Made by a program: the position numbers and the translations under genes. Under the pieces are notes generated by a model. That model was not told the DNA's origin and searched no databases. It saw only the letters and a program-made list of their open reading frames with translations. A stretch of DNA of 64,000 nucleotides from the NCBI GenBank assembly GCA_004551485.1, contig SBLD01000015.1:1-64000 (forward strand), given 5' to 3'. Source of the DNA: Billgrantia azerbaijanica. Its GTDB lineage: Bacteria; Pseudomonadota; Gammaproteobacteria; Pseudomonadales; Halomonadaceae. Numbering within the stretch: the first letter of the stretch is position 1; each line of letters starts with the position of its first letter. Shown here piece by piece: positions 14,734 to 23,489 of the stretch.

Positions 14734-17136
14734 TCAGCGCACCGTCTCCCGTTCGTGGCTGGCGAGCAGTGTCTCCAAGCGGCAGGGGCGGTGGACGCCG
14801 TAGCCCTGGGCGTAGTGCACTCCCATCTCGCGCAGCAGCGCCAGCGTCGCGTTGTTTTCGACGAACTCGGCGACGATCGTCTTGTGCAGCGTCTGGCCGA
14901 TCTCGTTGATGGCCCGCACCATGGCCAGGTCGGTGTCGTCGCTGTCGATGTGGCGCACGAACACGCCGTCGATCTTGATGCACTCCACCGGCAGGCGACG
15001 CAGGTAACCGAACGACGAGAGACCGGCGCCGAAGTCGTCCAGCGCGAAGGTGCAACCCCGCCGGCCGAGCCTTTCCATGAAGGCGGTGACGTCGGTGAGG
15101 TTGCGCACCGCTGCGGTCTCGGTGATCTCGAAGCAGAACTTCTCCGCGGGCAGGCCGTGACGCTCGAGGGTGGCCACCACGAAGTCACTGAGATCCTCCT
15201 GGTCGAAGGAGCGCCCGGAGAGGTTGATGTGGCAGGCCTCCAGCTCGGCCAGATGGGCGGGGTGGGCGGCGAGGTGGGCGCACACCTCCTCGATCACCCA
15301 GCGGTCGATCTGGTGGGCCGCGCCGAAGCGCTCCGCGGCCGGCAGGAAGGCGCCGGGCGGTACCGTCTGGCCGTGCTCGTCGGTCAGGCGCACCAGCACC
15401 TCGTAGCGCAGGCGGCTCGGCTCGGTGAGGCTCACCAGCCGCTGTGCCTCGAGGAACAGGCGCCCCTCCTGGAGGGCGTGGCGGATGCGCCCCAGCCACT
15501 CCATCTCGCTGCGTCGCGTCACCAGCTGCTGGTCGTCCTCGTGCAGCACGTAGACGCGGTTGCGCCCCTGCTCCTTGGCCAGGTAGCAGGCGATGTCCGC
15601 GGCGCGCTGCAGGCTGCAGGCATCGGTGCTGGTGCTGGTGATGGGGACCACGCCGATGCTGCAGCCGGGCCGGAAGGTGGTCTCCTCCCAGGCGAAGCTG
15701 GCGTCGGCCAGGGTTTGGCGCAGCTTTTCGGCGACCTGCTGGGCGCGGGGCAGGTCGCAGTCCTCGAGGATCACGGCGAACTCGTCGCCGCCCAGGCGCG
15801 CCAGCAGGTCGCCCTCGCGCAGGTGGCGGCGCAGCAGGTCGGCGACCTGGCGCAGCAGGTGGTCGCCGGCGGTGTGTCCCGCCGTGTCGTTGATGATCTT
15901 GAACTGGTCCAGGTCGATGAAGCCCAGGGCATGGTGTGAGCCCTCGGTGCGCGCCTGGCGCAGTGTTTCGGCGAGGCTGCGCTCGAAGGCGCGGCGGTTG
16001 GGCAGGCCGGTCAGGGCATCGTGGTTGGCCTGGTGGGTCAGCTCGACGGAGAGGCGCCGGGACTCCGAGACGTCCTCCAGGATGGCCACGTAGCGGGGGC
16101 TGTAGTCGGGGTCGTTGCGCATGCCGGAGACGGTCAGCTTGCCCCACACGGTATCGCCGTGGCGACAGCGCAGGCGATGCTCGAGGGTGTAGCTGTCGAG
16201 GGTGCCGGCGAGCATCCGTTCGCGCTGCGCCCGGCCGATGTCGCGGTCCTCGGGATGCACCAGGTCCCAGTAGCGCCGGCCCAGCAGCGCGTGCCGGGGA
16301 TAGTCGAGGATGGCGCACAGCGCGGGATTGACGTCGATCAGGTAGCCACGCTTGTCGACCTGGGCCATGCCCACCGCGGCCTGCTCGAAGGTGGCGCGGA
16401 ACTTGCGCTCCGCGGCGGTGATCATCCGCGTCAGCCGCCAGCCCAGCAGCCAGGCGACCAGCGCCAGCGTCAGCAGGACGAGCACGCTGGCGATGGAGAG
16501 CAGTTGGGTGACCAGGCGGGCGGCACGGGTCATGGCGCGGCGGAACTCGTCGGTGAGGAGATCGAGGCGCGCATTGAGCTCGGCCAGGCGCGTGCGCAGG
16601 CCGGCGATCGCCTGTGGCGAGGGCGTTGCGCGCGTCCATTCGGTTTCGAGCCGGTCGGCGAGCGCCGCCAGGGCGAGGATGCCGGCATCGCTCTCGCGCC
16701 ACAGGCGCACGGCGTCGCGAAAGGGGAAGGTGTCCGCAAAGTGGCGATAGAGCCAGATCATGCGGCCGAAGTCATCGGGGTGGTTCTGCCCGCGTCGCAT
16801 CTCCTCGCGCACGACGGCCGCATCCAGGGCGTCGCGCTCCATGGCCAGGCGGGCCCGGCGGTCGGCCAGCGGCACCTCCAGCGCCTTGCGCGCTCGTGCC
16901 AGGGCGGCCGGGTGGCCGCTCTCCGCATAGGTGTCGAGGTGGTGGACCGCGGCCAGCTGGCTGCGGGACCAGGCGCTCTGCCCGCTGACATAGGCGGTCG
17001 TCGCGGCCTGGATCTGCACCACGATCACCGTGAAGGCCGAGGCGAGCGCCGCAACGAGAAATAGCCCGGCAATCAAGCCGAACAGCTTGAGTCGGTGCCG
17101 CCTGCCTCGTCGTTGCGATCCGCTGCCTGGCCGCAT
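14734..17136 (-). CDS. Membrane PAS-GGDEF-EAL c-di-GMP signalling protein
   Basis: About 800 residues. Two membrane segments (about 17-40 and 205-230) bracket a mainly helical extracytoplasmic sensor region of about 165 residues. A PAS domain (TFEQAAVGMAQVD) follows, then a GGDEF domain with the intact motif (LARLGGDEFAVILED) and an EAL-type domain. In the EAL domain the signature is EVL, but DDFGAGLSSFGYL and EFVEN are kept, so phosphodiesterase activity is possible. It would make and/or degrade c-di-GMP in response to an envelope signal. The ATG at 17136 is preferred (AAAGGGG upstream). It follows the LOV-GGDEF-EAL-REC gene after an 88-bp gap on the same strand. Confidence 0.9.
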   Translation of the reverse strand: MRPGSGSQRRGRRHRLKLFGLIAGLFLVAALASAFTVIVVQIQAATTAYVSGQSAWSRSQLAAVHHLDTYAESGHPAALARARKALEVPLADRRARLAMERDALDAAVVREEMRRGQNHPDDFGRMIWLYRHFADTFPFRDAVRLWRESDAGILALAALADRLETEWTRATPSPQAIAGLRTRLAELNARLDLLTDEFRRAMTRAARLVTQLLSIASVLVLLTLALVAWLLGWRLTRMITAAERKFRATFEQAAVGMAQVDKRGYLIDVNPALCAILDYPRHALLGRRYWDLVHPEDRDIGRAQRERMLAGTLDSYTLEHRLRCRHGDTVWGKLTVSGMRNDPDYSPRYVAILEDVSESRRLSVELTHQANHDALTGLPNRRAFERSLAETLRQARTEGSHHALGFIDLDQFKIINDTAGHTAGDHLLRQVADLLRRHLREGDLLARLGGDEFAVILEDCDLPRAQQVAEKLRQTLADASFAWEETTFRPGCSIGVVPITSTSTDACSLQRAADIACYLAKEQGRNRVYVLHEDDQQLVTRRSEMEWLGRIRHALQEGRLFLEAQRLVSLTEPSRLRYEVLVRLTDEHGQTVPPGAFLPAAERFGAAHQIDRWVIEEVCAHLAAHPAHLAELEACHINLSGRSFDQEDLSDFVVATLERHGLPAEKFCFEITETAAVRNLTDVTAFMERLGRRGCTFALDDFGAGLSSFGYLRRLPVECIKIDGVFVRHIDSDDTDLAMVRAINEIGQTLHKTIVAEFVENNATLALLREMGVHYAQGYGVHRPCRLETLLASHERETVR

Positions 17137-17224
17137 CGCTGCCCCTTTGCTCACGGTCACTGTCACTCTAGCAACGTCGCGGTGGCCGGGTATTCGGGCG
17201 CTTCAACGGACGTCGCTCGGGGGC

Positions 17225-20164
17225 TCATGGTGGGCTTTCGCTCGGGTGATGGAGGGGGCCGCGAACCTGCTGCATGGCCGCCTTGCGGAACGCCTGTTGT
17301 ACCACCAGGCGCAGCTCGTCGTCATCCCAGGGCTTGGTGAGGAACTTGTAGATGGCGCCCTCGTTGATGGCGGCGGTCACGGTCTTGAGGTCGGTATAGC
17401 CCGACAGCACGATCTGCAGGGCGTTCGGGTACATCTCCGTGACGCGCTTGAAGAACTCCGTGCCGCTCATCTCCGGCATGCGCTGGTCGCTGATGATCAC
17501 CTGCACCTCCTCGGTGGCCAGCAGCTCGAAGGCCTCGCGGGCGGACTGGGCGGCCAGGATCCGGTAGCCGTCGCGGCGCAGCGTGCGGTTCAGGGCGCGC
17601 AGGATGTTGGCCTCGTCGTCGAGCAGCAGCAGTGTCTGGTGGCCTTCCTCGCCGTTCTCGCGCGCCTGGTTGAGCCGCTGTGCGGCCTGATGGTCGCGCA
17701 GGAAGGCTTCCAGCTCGGCCAGGGGCAGGGGGCGCGCGAAGTAGTAGCCTTGGAAGGCGTCGCACTGCTGCTTGCGCAGGAAGGCGTACTGGGCCTGGCT
17801 CTCCACGCCTTCGGCCACCACCTCGAGCTGGAGCGGGCCGGCCATGGAGAGGATGCCCTGGACGACGGCCGCGTCGCGATGGTCGCTGATGATCTCGCGG
17901 GTGAAGGAGCGGTCGATCTTGATCTTGTCGATGGGCAGCCGCTTGAGGTAGCTCAGGCTGGAGAAGCCGGTGCCGAAATCGTCGATGGCGATCTTCACGC
18001 CCGCCCGGCGCAGGCGGTGCAGCGTGTCGATGGCCTGGTCGCTGTTCTCCAGCAGGATGTTCTCGGTGAGCTCCAGCTCGAGCAGCGACGGTTCCAGCCC
18101 GGCCTCGGCCAGCGTCTCGAGGACCCCGTCGACGAAGGACTGGCGGTGGAACTGCATGGGCGAGACGTTGACGGCCATCATGAACGCGCCGAGTCCCAGG
18201 GCGTTGAGCCGCTGGTTGGCGCGACAGGCGGTGGTCAGCGCCCAGTCGCTGATGGGGATGATCTGGCCGGTGTCCTCGGCCAGGCCGATGAAGTCGGCCG
18301 GCGCGACGCAGCCGCGTTCCGGGTGGTGCCAGCGCAGCAGCGCCTCGAAGCCGATCACCGAGCCGCTGGCGCCGTGGATCTGTGGCTGGTAGTGGAGTTC
18401 GAGCTGCTGCTCGTCGATGGCCCGCTGCAGTGCGTTGCGCAGGGCGACGCGCTCGCTCACCTTGCGGTTGAGGTCCTGGGTGTACCACTGGTAGGTGTTG
18501 CGCCCCTGGTGCTTGGCCTTGTACATCGCCAGGTCGGCTTGCTGGATCAGACGCATGGGCTGGGGCTCGTCGCCCCCGTTCATGGCGATGCCGATGCTCG
18601 CCGTCAGGCGCAGCTCGCACTTGCCGTCGTGATAGGGACGGGCGATGCGTTCGAGCAGGCGCTCGACGATGGCCAGCACGTCGTCCTGGTGAGCGAGGTC
18701 GGGCAGCAGCACCACGAACTCGTCGCCGCCGAAACGGGCCACGGTATCGCCGGGCCGCGCTGCCTCCGCCAGGCGATGCGCCACCTCGATGAGGATGCGG
18801 TCGCCGAGCTCGTGGCCGAGGGTGTCGTTGATCGGCTTGAAACCGTCCAGGTCGACGAACAGCACGGCCAGGCTGTGACCGTGGCGTCGGGCGAACTGGC
18901 AGCTCTGGGCCAGGCGGTCCTCCAGCAGCGAGCGGTTGGGCAGGCCGGTCAGGGCGTCGTGGCTGGTCGTGTAGGCGAGCCGCGTTTCGTACTCGCGCTG
19001 GGCAGAGATGTCGTTCAGCACGCCGATGAAGTGGGTCACCGTGTCGCCGTCGTCGAACACGGGGGCGATGTAGAGGTCGTTCCAGAAGGGGGTGCCGTCC
19101 TTGCGGTAGTTGCGCAGCGTCACGTGCAGTTGCTGCCGCGTCTCAAGGCCCTGGCGAATGGCGAGGCGGGTCTCGTCGTCGGCGTTCTCGCCCTGCAGGA
19201 AGCGACAGTTGCGGCCCAGCACCTCCTCGCGCGTGTAGCCGGTGATGCGCTCGAAGGCCGCGTTGGCGTAGAGGATCGGCAGCTCTGGCTGGCCGGCGTC
19301 GACGATCACCACGCCGTTGACGCTCGACTCGATGCCGCGTTCGAGCAGGCGCAGCATGCGATGGCTCGCCTGCAGGTGGTCGCTGCGCTGCTGGGCGAGG
19401 CGGTGCAGGCGCTGGCTGACCATCAGCAGGAGGGTGAAGAACAGACCGCTCAGCAGCGCCAGGTGGGCGCTGTGGTCGAGGCGCTCCAGGTTCTGGCTGC
19501 TGAGCTCGTACCAGGTCGTGATGGTGAACAGACTGCCCAGGGCGCCGGTCACCAGCGTGATGGGGGATGGCAGCTCGGCTGTTGCCGAGGCCGGTCGTTT
19601 CACCAGTAGCGCCATGCCGCCGCCGGCAACCAGCAGGCTGGCCAGCACCGCGGTGGGGTAGTGCGTGAACAGTCGCTGGGGCAGGTCGGTCAACCAGCCG
19701 ACGATCAGGAAGTCGCAGCCGAGAAAGAGCGCGAGCCAGCCGATGCCCTGCCCCAGGAGGCTCAGGTGGCGGCAGCGCAGACTGCCCAGCAGCAGGCCCA
19801 GGGCCAGCAGGGCGAACGGCAGCGCCAGTGCTGGCGGCATGCTGCCCGGGCTGGGCTGCAGCAGGCTCAGGATGGTGAAGGCCAGAAGGCCGAGAGCCGC
19901 CAGCTGCGACAGGCCGGCTCGGGCGATCAAGCTGCTCAGCAGGCCCAGGCCGAAGAGGGCCGTGGCCAGGCCAGCCTGGGCCTGGAGCAGCGGCCGGCCC
20001 GCGACCGGGAAGAGCCGGAAGGTGGTGTCCAGCAGCGCCAGGAGGCCGATGGCCAGGCAGGTGAGGGCCAGCAGCCACTGGAAGGTGTTCGCGATCAGCC
20101 GGCGCGAGGCGAGCCGGGGCTCCGGCCGGGAGTGTGACGCCGCCGAAGCTACGTCAGTCGTCAT
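17225..20164 (-). CDS. Membrane LOV-GGDEF-EAL protein with C-terminal receiver domain
   Basis: 979 residues. Seven or eight membrane segments fill residues 27-250. A PAS domain of LOV type follows (about 280-388) with the flavin motif GRNCRFLQG; Cys320 would form the blue-light adduct, and NYRKDGTPFWN is also LOV-like. GGDEF is intact (GGDEF at about 479-483), and the EAL domain is intact (EAL at about 607-609, DDFGTGFSSL). The C-terminus from about 842 is a receiver domain (LLLLDDE, phospho-acceptor in VIISDQRMPEMSG, then NEGAIYKFLTKPWDDDEL). So c-di-GMP turnover may respond to both light and phosphorylation. The start overlaps the upstream regulator gene by 11 bases. Confidence 0.93.
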   Translation of the reverse strand: MTTDVASAASHSRPEPRLASRRLIANTFQWLLALTCLAIGLLALLDTTFRLFPVAGRPLLQAQAGLATALFGLGLLSSLIARAGLSQLAALGLLAFTILSLLQPSPGSMPPALALPFALLALGLLLGSLRCRHLSLLGQGIGWLALFLGCDFLIVGWLTDLPQRLFTHYPTAVLASLLVAGGGMALLVKRPASATAELPSPITLVTGALGSLFTITTWYELSSQNLERLDHSAHLALLSGLFFTLLLMVSQRLHRLAQQRSDHLQASHRMLRLLERGIESSVNGVVIVDAGQPELPILYANAAFERITGYTREEVLGRNCRFLQGENADDETRLAIRQGLETRQQLHVTLRNYRKDGTPFWNDLYIAPVFDDGDTVTHFIGVLNDISAQREYETRLAYTTSHDALTGLPNRSLLEDRLAQSCQFARRHGHSLAVLFVDLDGFKPINDTLGHELGDRILIEVAHRLAEAARPGDTVARFGGDEFVVLLPDLAHQDDVLAIVERLLERIARPYHDGKCELRLTASIGIAMNGGDEPQPMRLIQQADLAMYKAKHQGRNTYQWYTQDLNRKVSERVALRNALQRAIDEQQLELHYQPQIHGASGSVIGFEALLRWHHPERGCVAPADFIGLAEDTGQIIPISDWALTTACRANQRLNALGLGAFMMAVNVSPMQFHRQSFVDGVLETLAEAGLEPSLLELELTENILLENSDQAIDTLHRLRRAGVKIAIDDFGTGFSSLSYLKRLPIDKIKIDRSFTREIISDHRDAAVVQGILSMAGPLQLEVVAEGVESQAQYAFLRKQQCDAFQGYYFARPLPLAELEAFLRDHQAAQRLNQARENGEEGHQTLLLLDDEANILRALNRTLRRDGYRILAAQSAREAFELLATEEVQVIISDQRMPEMSGTEFFKRVTEMYPNALQIVLSGYTDLKTVTAAINEGAIYKFLTKPWDDDELRLVVQQAFRKAAMQQVRGPLHHPSESPP

Positions 20165-21485
20165 CGGTGGCCTCGGGGGGATGGACCAGCAGCGACAGCC
20201 GGGTGTCCTCGAGCTCTTCCAGGCGGATGAGCTTGTCGATCAGGCCGCGGGTCAGCTCCTTGCCTTCGTTCAGCAGCAGCGTGCCATTGGGGGAGAGGAG
20301 ATCCTGAGCCAGCAGCATGCCGGACTCCAGGGCGCGTGGCGAGAGCGACTGTACCTTCTTGCCGCTCATGCCCAGGTCCGGGGCTTGCTCGCGGCACATC
20401 TCGATGAAGGGCCTGGCAAGCTCCGGGTCGTAGACACGCCCGGTGAACTTGCCCAGCAGCTCCAGCGCCCCCTGGCGCGTTACCTTGCGCGGCAGGATCA
20501 TGCCGCGCTGCAGCTCGATGAAATCGACGGCCAGCGCCAGCAACCGGGCCCCGTAGGGAATGTCGTCCCCCTTGAGGTGGTCCGGGTAGCCGCTGCCGTT
20601 CCAGCGCTCGCGGTGATGGCGGATGATCCTGGCCGTGCTCGCCAGGTGCTCGAGGGCCATCAGCAGGCTCTCGCCGGTTTCCGGGTAGCGGCGGTAGGTC
20701 TCGCGGTCCTTGACGGAGAGCCGTTCCGAGGGCGTGGTCAGCAGCTCATCGTTCCAGGTCAGCTTGCCGAGGTTGTACAGCGCGGCGGACATCTGCAGGT
20801 CGCGGGTGATGTCCTCGTCGAGGTCGCGCAGCTCGGCGAAGGCCTGGATCAGGTTGCCGACCGGGGTGTTGGTCTGCAGGTCGCGCGGCAGCCGCTGGGT
20901 GATCAGCGAGGAGAACACCCGCGTGGCGGTGACGTAGCTCTGCTTGAGCTCGCCATAGGCGACATCCAGCATGTCGGCGACCTGCTGGACCTCCTGGGTG
21001 CGCGCCTCGACGCGCTGCTCCAGGGTGGCATTGAGTTCGATGAGTTCGCGGTTCTGGGCCTGGGTAAGCGCTTCCAGGCGCTTCTGCTCGCGCTCGGCCT
21101 GCTGGTGGGCCAGCGCCTGGCGCAGCGTCAGGCGCAGTTCATCGGCGTCCCAGGGCTTGGCGATGTAGCGATAGATGTGTCCTTCGTTGATCGCGCGCAC
21201 CGTGGCGTTCAGGTCGGACTTGCCGGTGAGCAGCAGGCGCAGGCACTCCGGTCGCTGGCGCTGGATGCGCGCCAACAGCTCGGTGCCGTCCATGCCGGGC
21301 ATCATCGCGTCCGAGATGACCAGGTCGACGGGTTCTTCGGCCATCAGCGCCAGGGCGGCCTCGCCGCTGTCCGCGGTGAGCAACTGGTAGCCCTCGCTGC
21401 GCAGTTCGCGGCGCAGGGCCGACAGCACGTAGGGCTCGTCGTCGACCAGCAGCAGGGTGGCGGTAGGCGTGGTCGGGGCTGTCAT
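20154..21485 (-). CDS. Response regulator with degenerate HD-GYP domain
   Basis: 443 residues. An N-terminal receiver domain (LLLVDDE at about 11-17, phospho-acceptor Asp59 in VISDAMMPGMDG) is followed by a coiled coil (about 125-170) and an HD-GYP-type domain. GYP is kept in HHRERWNGSGYP (about 290-301). The metal-binding HD, normally H-D-I-G-K, reads YNLGK at about 237-241, and the first conserved histidine is also absent, so c-di-GMP hydrolysis is doubtful. It may bind c-di-GMP or act as an adaptor. Its receiver closely resembles that of the downstream LOV protein. The start overlaps the kinase stop (ATGA), and the end overlaps the LOV gene. Confidence 0.9.
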   Translation of the reverse strand: MTAPTTPTATLLLVDDEPYVLSALRRELRSEGYQLLTADSGEAALALMAEEPVDLVISDAMMPGMDGTELLARIQRQRPECLRLLLTGKSDLNATVRAINEGHIYRYIAKPWDADELRLTLRQALAHQQAEREQKRLEALTQAQNRELIELNATLEQRVEARTQEVQQVADMLDVAYGELKQSYVTATRVFSSLITQRLPRDLQTNTPVGNLIQAFAELRDLDEDITRDLQMSAALYNLGKLTWNDELLTTPSERLSVKDRETYRRYPETGESLLMALEHLASTARIIRHHRERWNGSGYPDHLKGDDIPYGARLLALAVDFIELQRGMILPRKVTRQGALELLGKFTGRVYDPELARPFIEMCREQAPDLGMSGKKVQSLSPRALESGMLLAQDLLSPNGTLLLNEGKELTRGLIDKLIRLEELEDTRLSLLVHPPEATDDD

Positions 21486-22339
21486 CGTGATTCGGACTCC
21501 GGCTGGACGTTGGGGGATTGATGAAGCGGCAGCCAGACCCGAAACCGGCTGCCCTGGCCGGGCTCGCTCGCCACCTCGATCCGGCCGCCGTGTTTCTGCA
21601 CGATGCTCCAGGAGAGGGCCAGCCCCAGGCCCGTCCCCTCGCCCACGGGTTTGGTGGTGAAGAAGGGGTCGAACAGGCGTTCGCGGTGCTCGGCGGTGAT
21701 GCCGTGGCCAGTGTCCTCCACCTCGAACCAGGCGTGGGTGGCGTCGCAGCCGGTGCGCAAGGTGATACGACCGTGCCCCTCGATGGACTGCGCGGCGTTG
21801 GTCAGGAGGTTGAGGGCGACCTGATTGATCTGCGAGGGCAGGCACTCGATCTCGGGCAGTTCGCCGTATTGCTTGACGACCTCGGCCTTGTACTTGAGCT
21901 CGTTGTTGACCAGATTGAGCGTGGTGTCGAGGCCGCGGTGCAGGTCGGCGGTAGCGAAGTCGTCCTCCTCGATGTGCGAGAAGTCCTTGAGGGCGGTGAT
22001 GATCGACTTGACGCGCTCGATGCCCTCCTCGGACTCGTTGATCAGCGCCTGGACGTCCTCGCGGATGTAGCCGTAATCCAGGCGCTGCTTGACCGCCTGC
22101 AGTTCCTCGAGGCTTGCGACCCGGTCCGAGGCGTCGATGATCTGCAGCAGGTCGCGCACGTAGTCGGCCAGCGTCTTGAGGTTGGAGAAGACGTAGCCGA
22201 TGGGGTTGTTGATCTCGTGGGCCACGCCGGCCGCCAGCTGGCCGATGGCGGCGAGCTTCTCGGACTGCAGCAGCTGGCTGTTGGCCTGTTCGAGCTCGCG
22301 CAGCAGCTCTTCCGTGCGCTGAGCATCGTTCGTCGGCAT
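21482..22339 (-). CDS. Soluble sensor histidine kinase
   Basis: 285 residues from the ATG at 22339, which has a purine-rich AGGGGGTG just upstream; an ATG 21 bases earlier is possible. It has a short coiled-coil N-terminus, an H-box GVAHEINNPIGYVFSNL with His41, and a full HATPase domain (N-box NQVALNLLTNAAQS, G1 DTGHGI, G2 GTGLGLALS). It has no input domain of its own and no membrane segment, so it must sense through partners or the coiled coil. It is the first gene of a coupled trio with two proteins carrying very similar receiver domains, both of which are its probable phosphorylation targets. Confidence 0.92.
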   Translation of the reverse strand: MPTNDAQRTEELLRELEQANSQLLQSEKLAAIGQLAAGVAHEINNPIGYVFSNLKTLADYVRDLLQIIDASDRVASLEELQAVKQRLDYGYIREDVQALINESEEGIERVKSIITALKDFSHIEEDDFATADLHRGLDTTLNLVNNELKYKAEVVKQYGELPEIECLPSQINQVALNLLTNAAQSIEGHGRITLRTGCDATHAWFEVEDTGHGITAEHRERLFDPFFTTKPVGEGTGLGLALSWSIVQKHGGRIEVASEPGQGSRFRVWLPLHQSPNVQPESESR

Positions 22340-22475
22340 CGTCACCCCCTGGGCGGTCATCCGTGGGCGATTGGCGGCTGGTCGGCAGCCGCCGCACTCT
22401 TGAATCAGTAAATCGGCCGAAAGGCGCCGGTCTTGAGGCCGTCAGGGGGGAATCGGGTGGTCGGGCCGCTCGGCT

Positions 22476-22961
22476 TCAGCCGAGTCGGGCCAGGATGGTG
22501 TCGGCGCTGCTGTTCTCGACGACGCCGCGTTCGGTGTCGACGCCGAGGTATTCCACCACGCCGTCGTTGGCGATCAGCGCGTAGCGGTAGCTGCGGATGC
22601 CCATGCCGCCGGCGCTGGCGTCGCGGTCCATGCCGATGGCGCGGGTGAAGTCGGCGTTGCCGTCGGCGAGCATCAGGATGTGCTCGGCATTCTGATCCTT
22701 CTGCCAGGCGTTCATCACGAAGGCGTCATTGACGGCGAGGCAGGCCAGCACGTCGACGCCCTTGGCGAGGATCTTGTCGGCATTGACCACGAAGCCCGGC
22801 ATGTGGGTGTTCGAGCAGCCGGGGGTGAAGGCGCCGGGCACGGCGAACAGCACCACGCGCTTGCCGGCGAAGAGCTCACCGGTGCGTACGTCCTCGGGGC
22901 CATCGGGGCCGTTGGTCTTCAGGGTGATGTCGGGCAGGGTATCGCCTACGGAAAGGGCCAT
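22476..22961 (-). CDS. Peroxiredoxin (Prx5 type)
   Basis: 161 residues, the standard length of a bacterial Prx5-family thiol peroxidase that reduces hydrogen peroxide and organic peroxides with glutathione or glutaredoxin. The peroxidatic cysteine lies in VPGAFTPGCSNTHMPGF (about residue 49), and the family segments VLACLAVNDAFVMNAW and LMLADGNADFTRAIG are present. A cytoplasmic enzyme with no signal peptide. The ATG at 22961 is the natural family start (MALSVGDTLP). It is a single gene on the minus strand, between the signalling operon and the GFA gene. Confidence 0.95.
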   Translation of the reverse strand: MALSVGDTLPDITLKTNGPDGPEDVRTGELFAGKRVVLFAVPGAFTPGCSNTHMPGFVVNADKILAKGVDVLACLAVNDAFVMNAWQKDQNAEHILMLADGNADFTRAIGMDRDASAGGMGIRSYRYALIANDGVVEYLGVDTERGVVENSSADTILARLG

Positions 22962-23029
22962 GGTGTGACTCCTGGGTTACGGGGACCGGCCTGGCGCCGG
23001 CGAGGCATAGGTGTGCCGCATCGCTGTGG

Positions 23030-23467
23030 TCAGCCGGGCGAGCCGTCGCCCTGATAGGCGTCGAACACTTCCTGGCTGGTCAGGTCGCGGGTGTGGTTGG
23101 CGAAGGCGTACCAGGGCGGCTTGGCGTCGATGAAGATCTGGGTGTCGAAGGACCAGGCCTGGCCGCCGTCGACCAGGCCGGCGGGAACCGCGTAGTGATC
23201 GCCGCTCTTGAGGCGGTAGAAGAGGTGGGTGCCGCAGCGCCGGCAGAAGCCGCGCTCGGCCCAGTCGGAGGAGGCGTAGATGGTGACGTTCTCCTCGCCC
23301 TCGAGCTCGACCTGGCTCACCGTCTCCAGGGCCAGCAGCGGGCCGCCGCCCCAGGTGCGGCACATCTGACAGTGGCAGGCGCCGATGTTCTGCCGCTTGG
23401 CGGTGACCGCGAGCGTCACGGCGCCGCACAGGCAGCTGCCGCGGGCCGTCATGCTGGTGTCCGTCAT
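23030..23467 (-). CDS. GFA-family protein (CENP-V/GFA domain)
   Basis: 145 residues of the GFA family, which holds zinc through two cysteine sets. These are visible as GSCLCGAV (about 10-17) with CHCQMC (about 32-37), and RGFCRRCGTHLFYR (about 73-86). The family is named after a glutathione-dependent formaldehyde-activating enzyme, but the activity of most members is unknown. The ATG at 23467 has ribosome binding site GGGAGGG; a longer reading would overlap the upstream SDR gene. It is 22 bases downstream of that SDR gene and probably co-transcribed with it. Confidence 0.88.
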   Translation of the reverse strand: MTDTSMTARGSCLCGAVTLAVTAKRQNIGACHCQMCRTWGGGPLLALETVSQVELEGEENVTIYASSDWAERGFCRRCGTHLFYRLKSGDHYAVPAGLVDGGQAWSFDTQIFIDAKPPWYAFANHTRDLTSQEVFDAYQGDGSPG

Positions 23468-23489
23468 CTTGCCCTCCCGTTTGCGTGAC

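Noticed and set aside
17030-19609. Long + strand frame opposite the LOV-GGDEF-EAL gene
   Set aside because: Shadow frame; the minus strand carries recognisable domains over the whole length.
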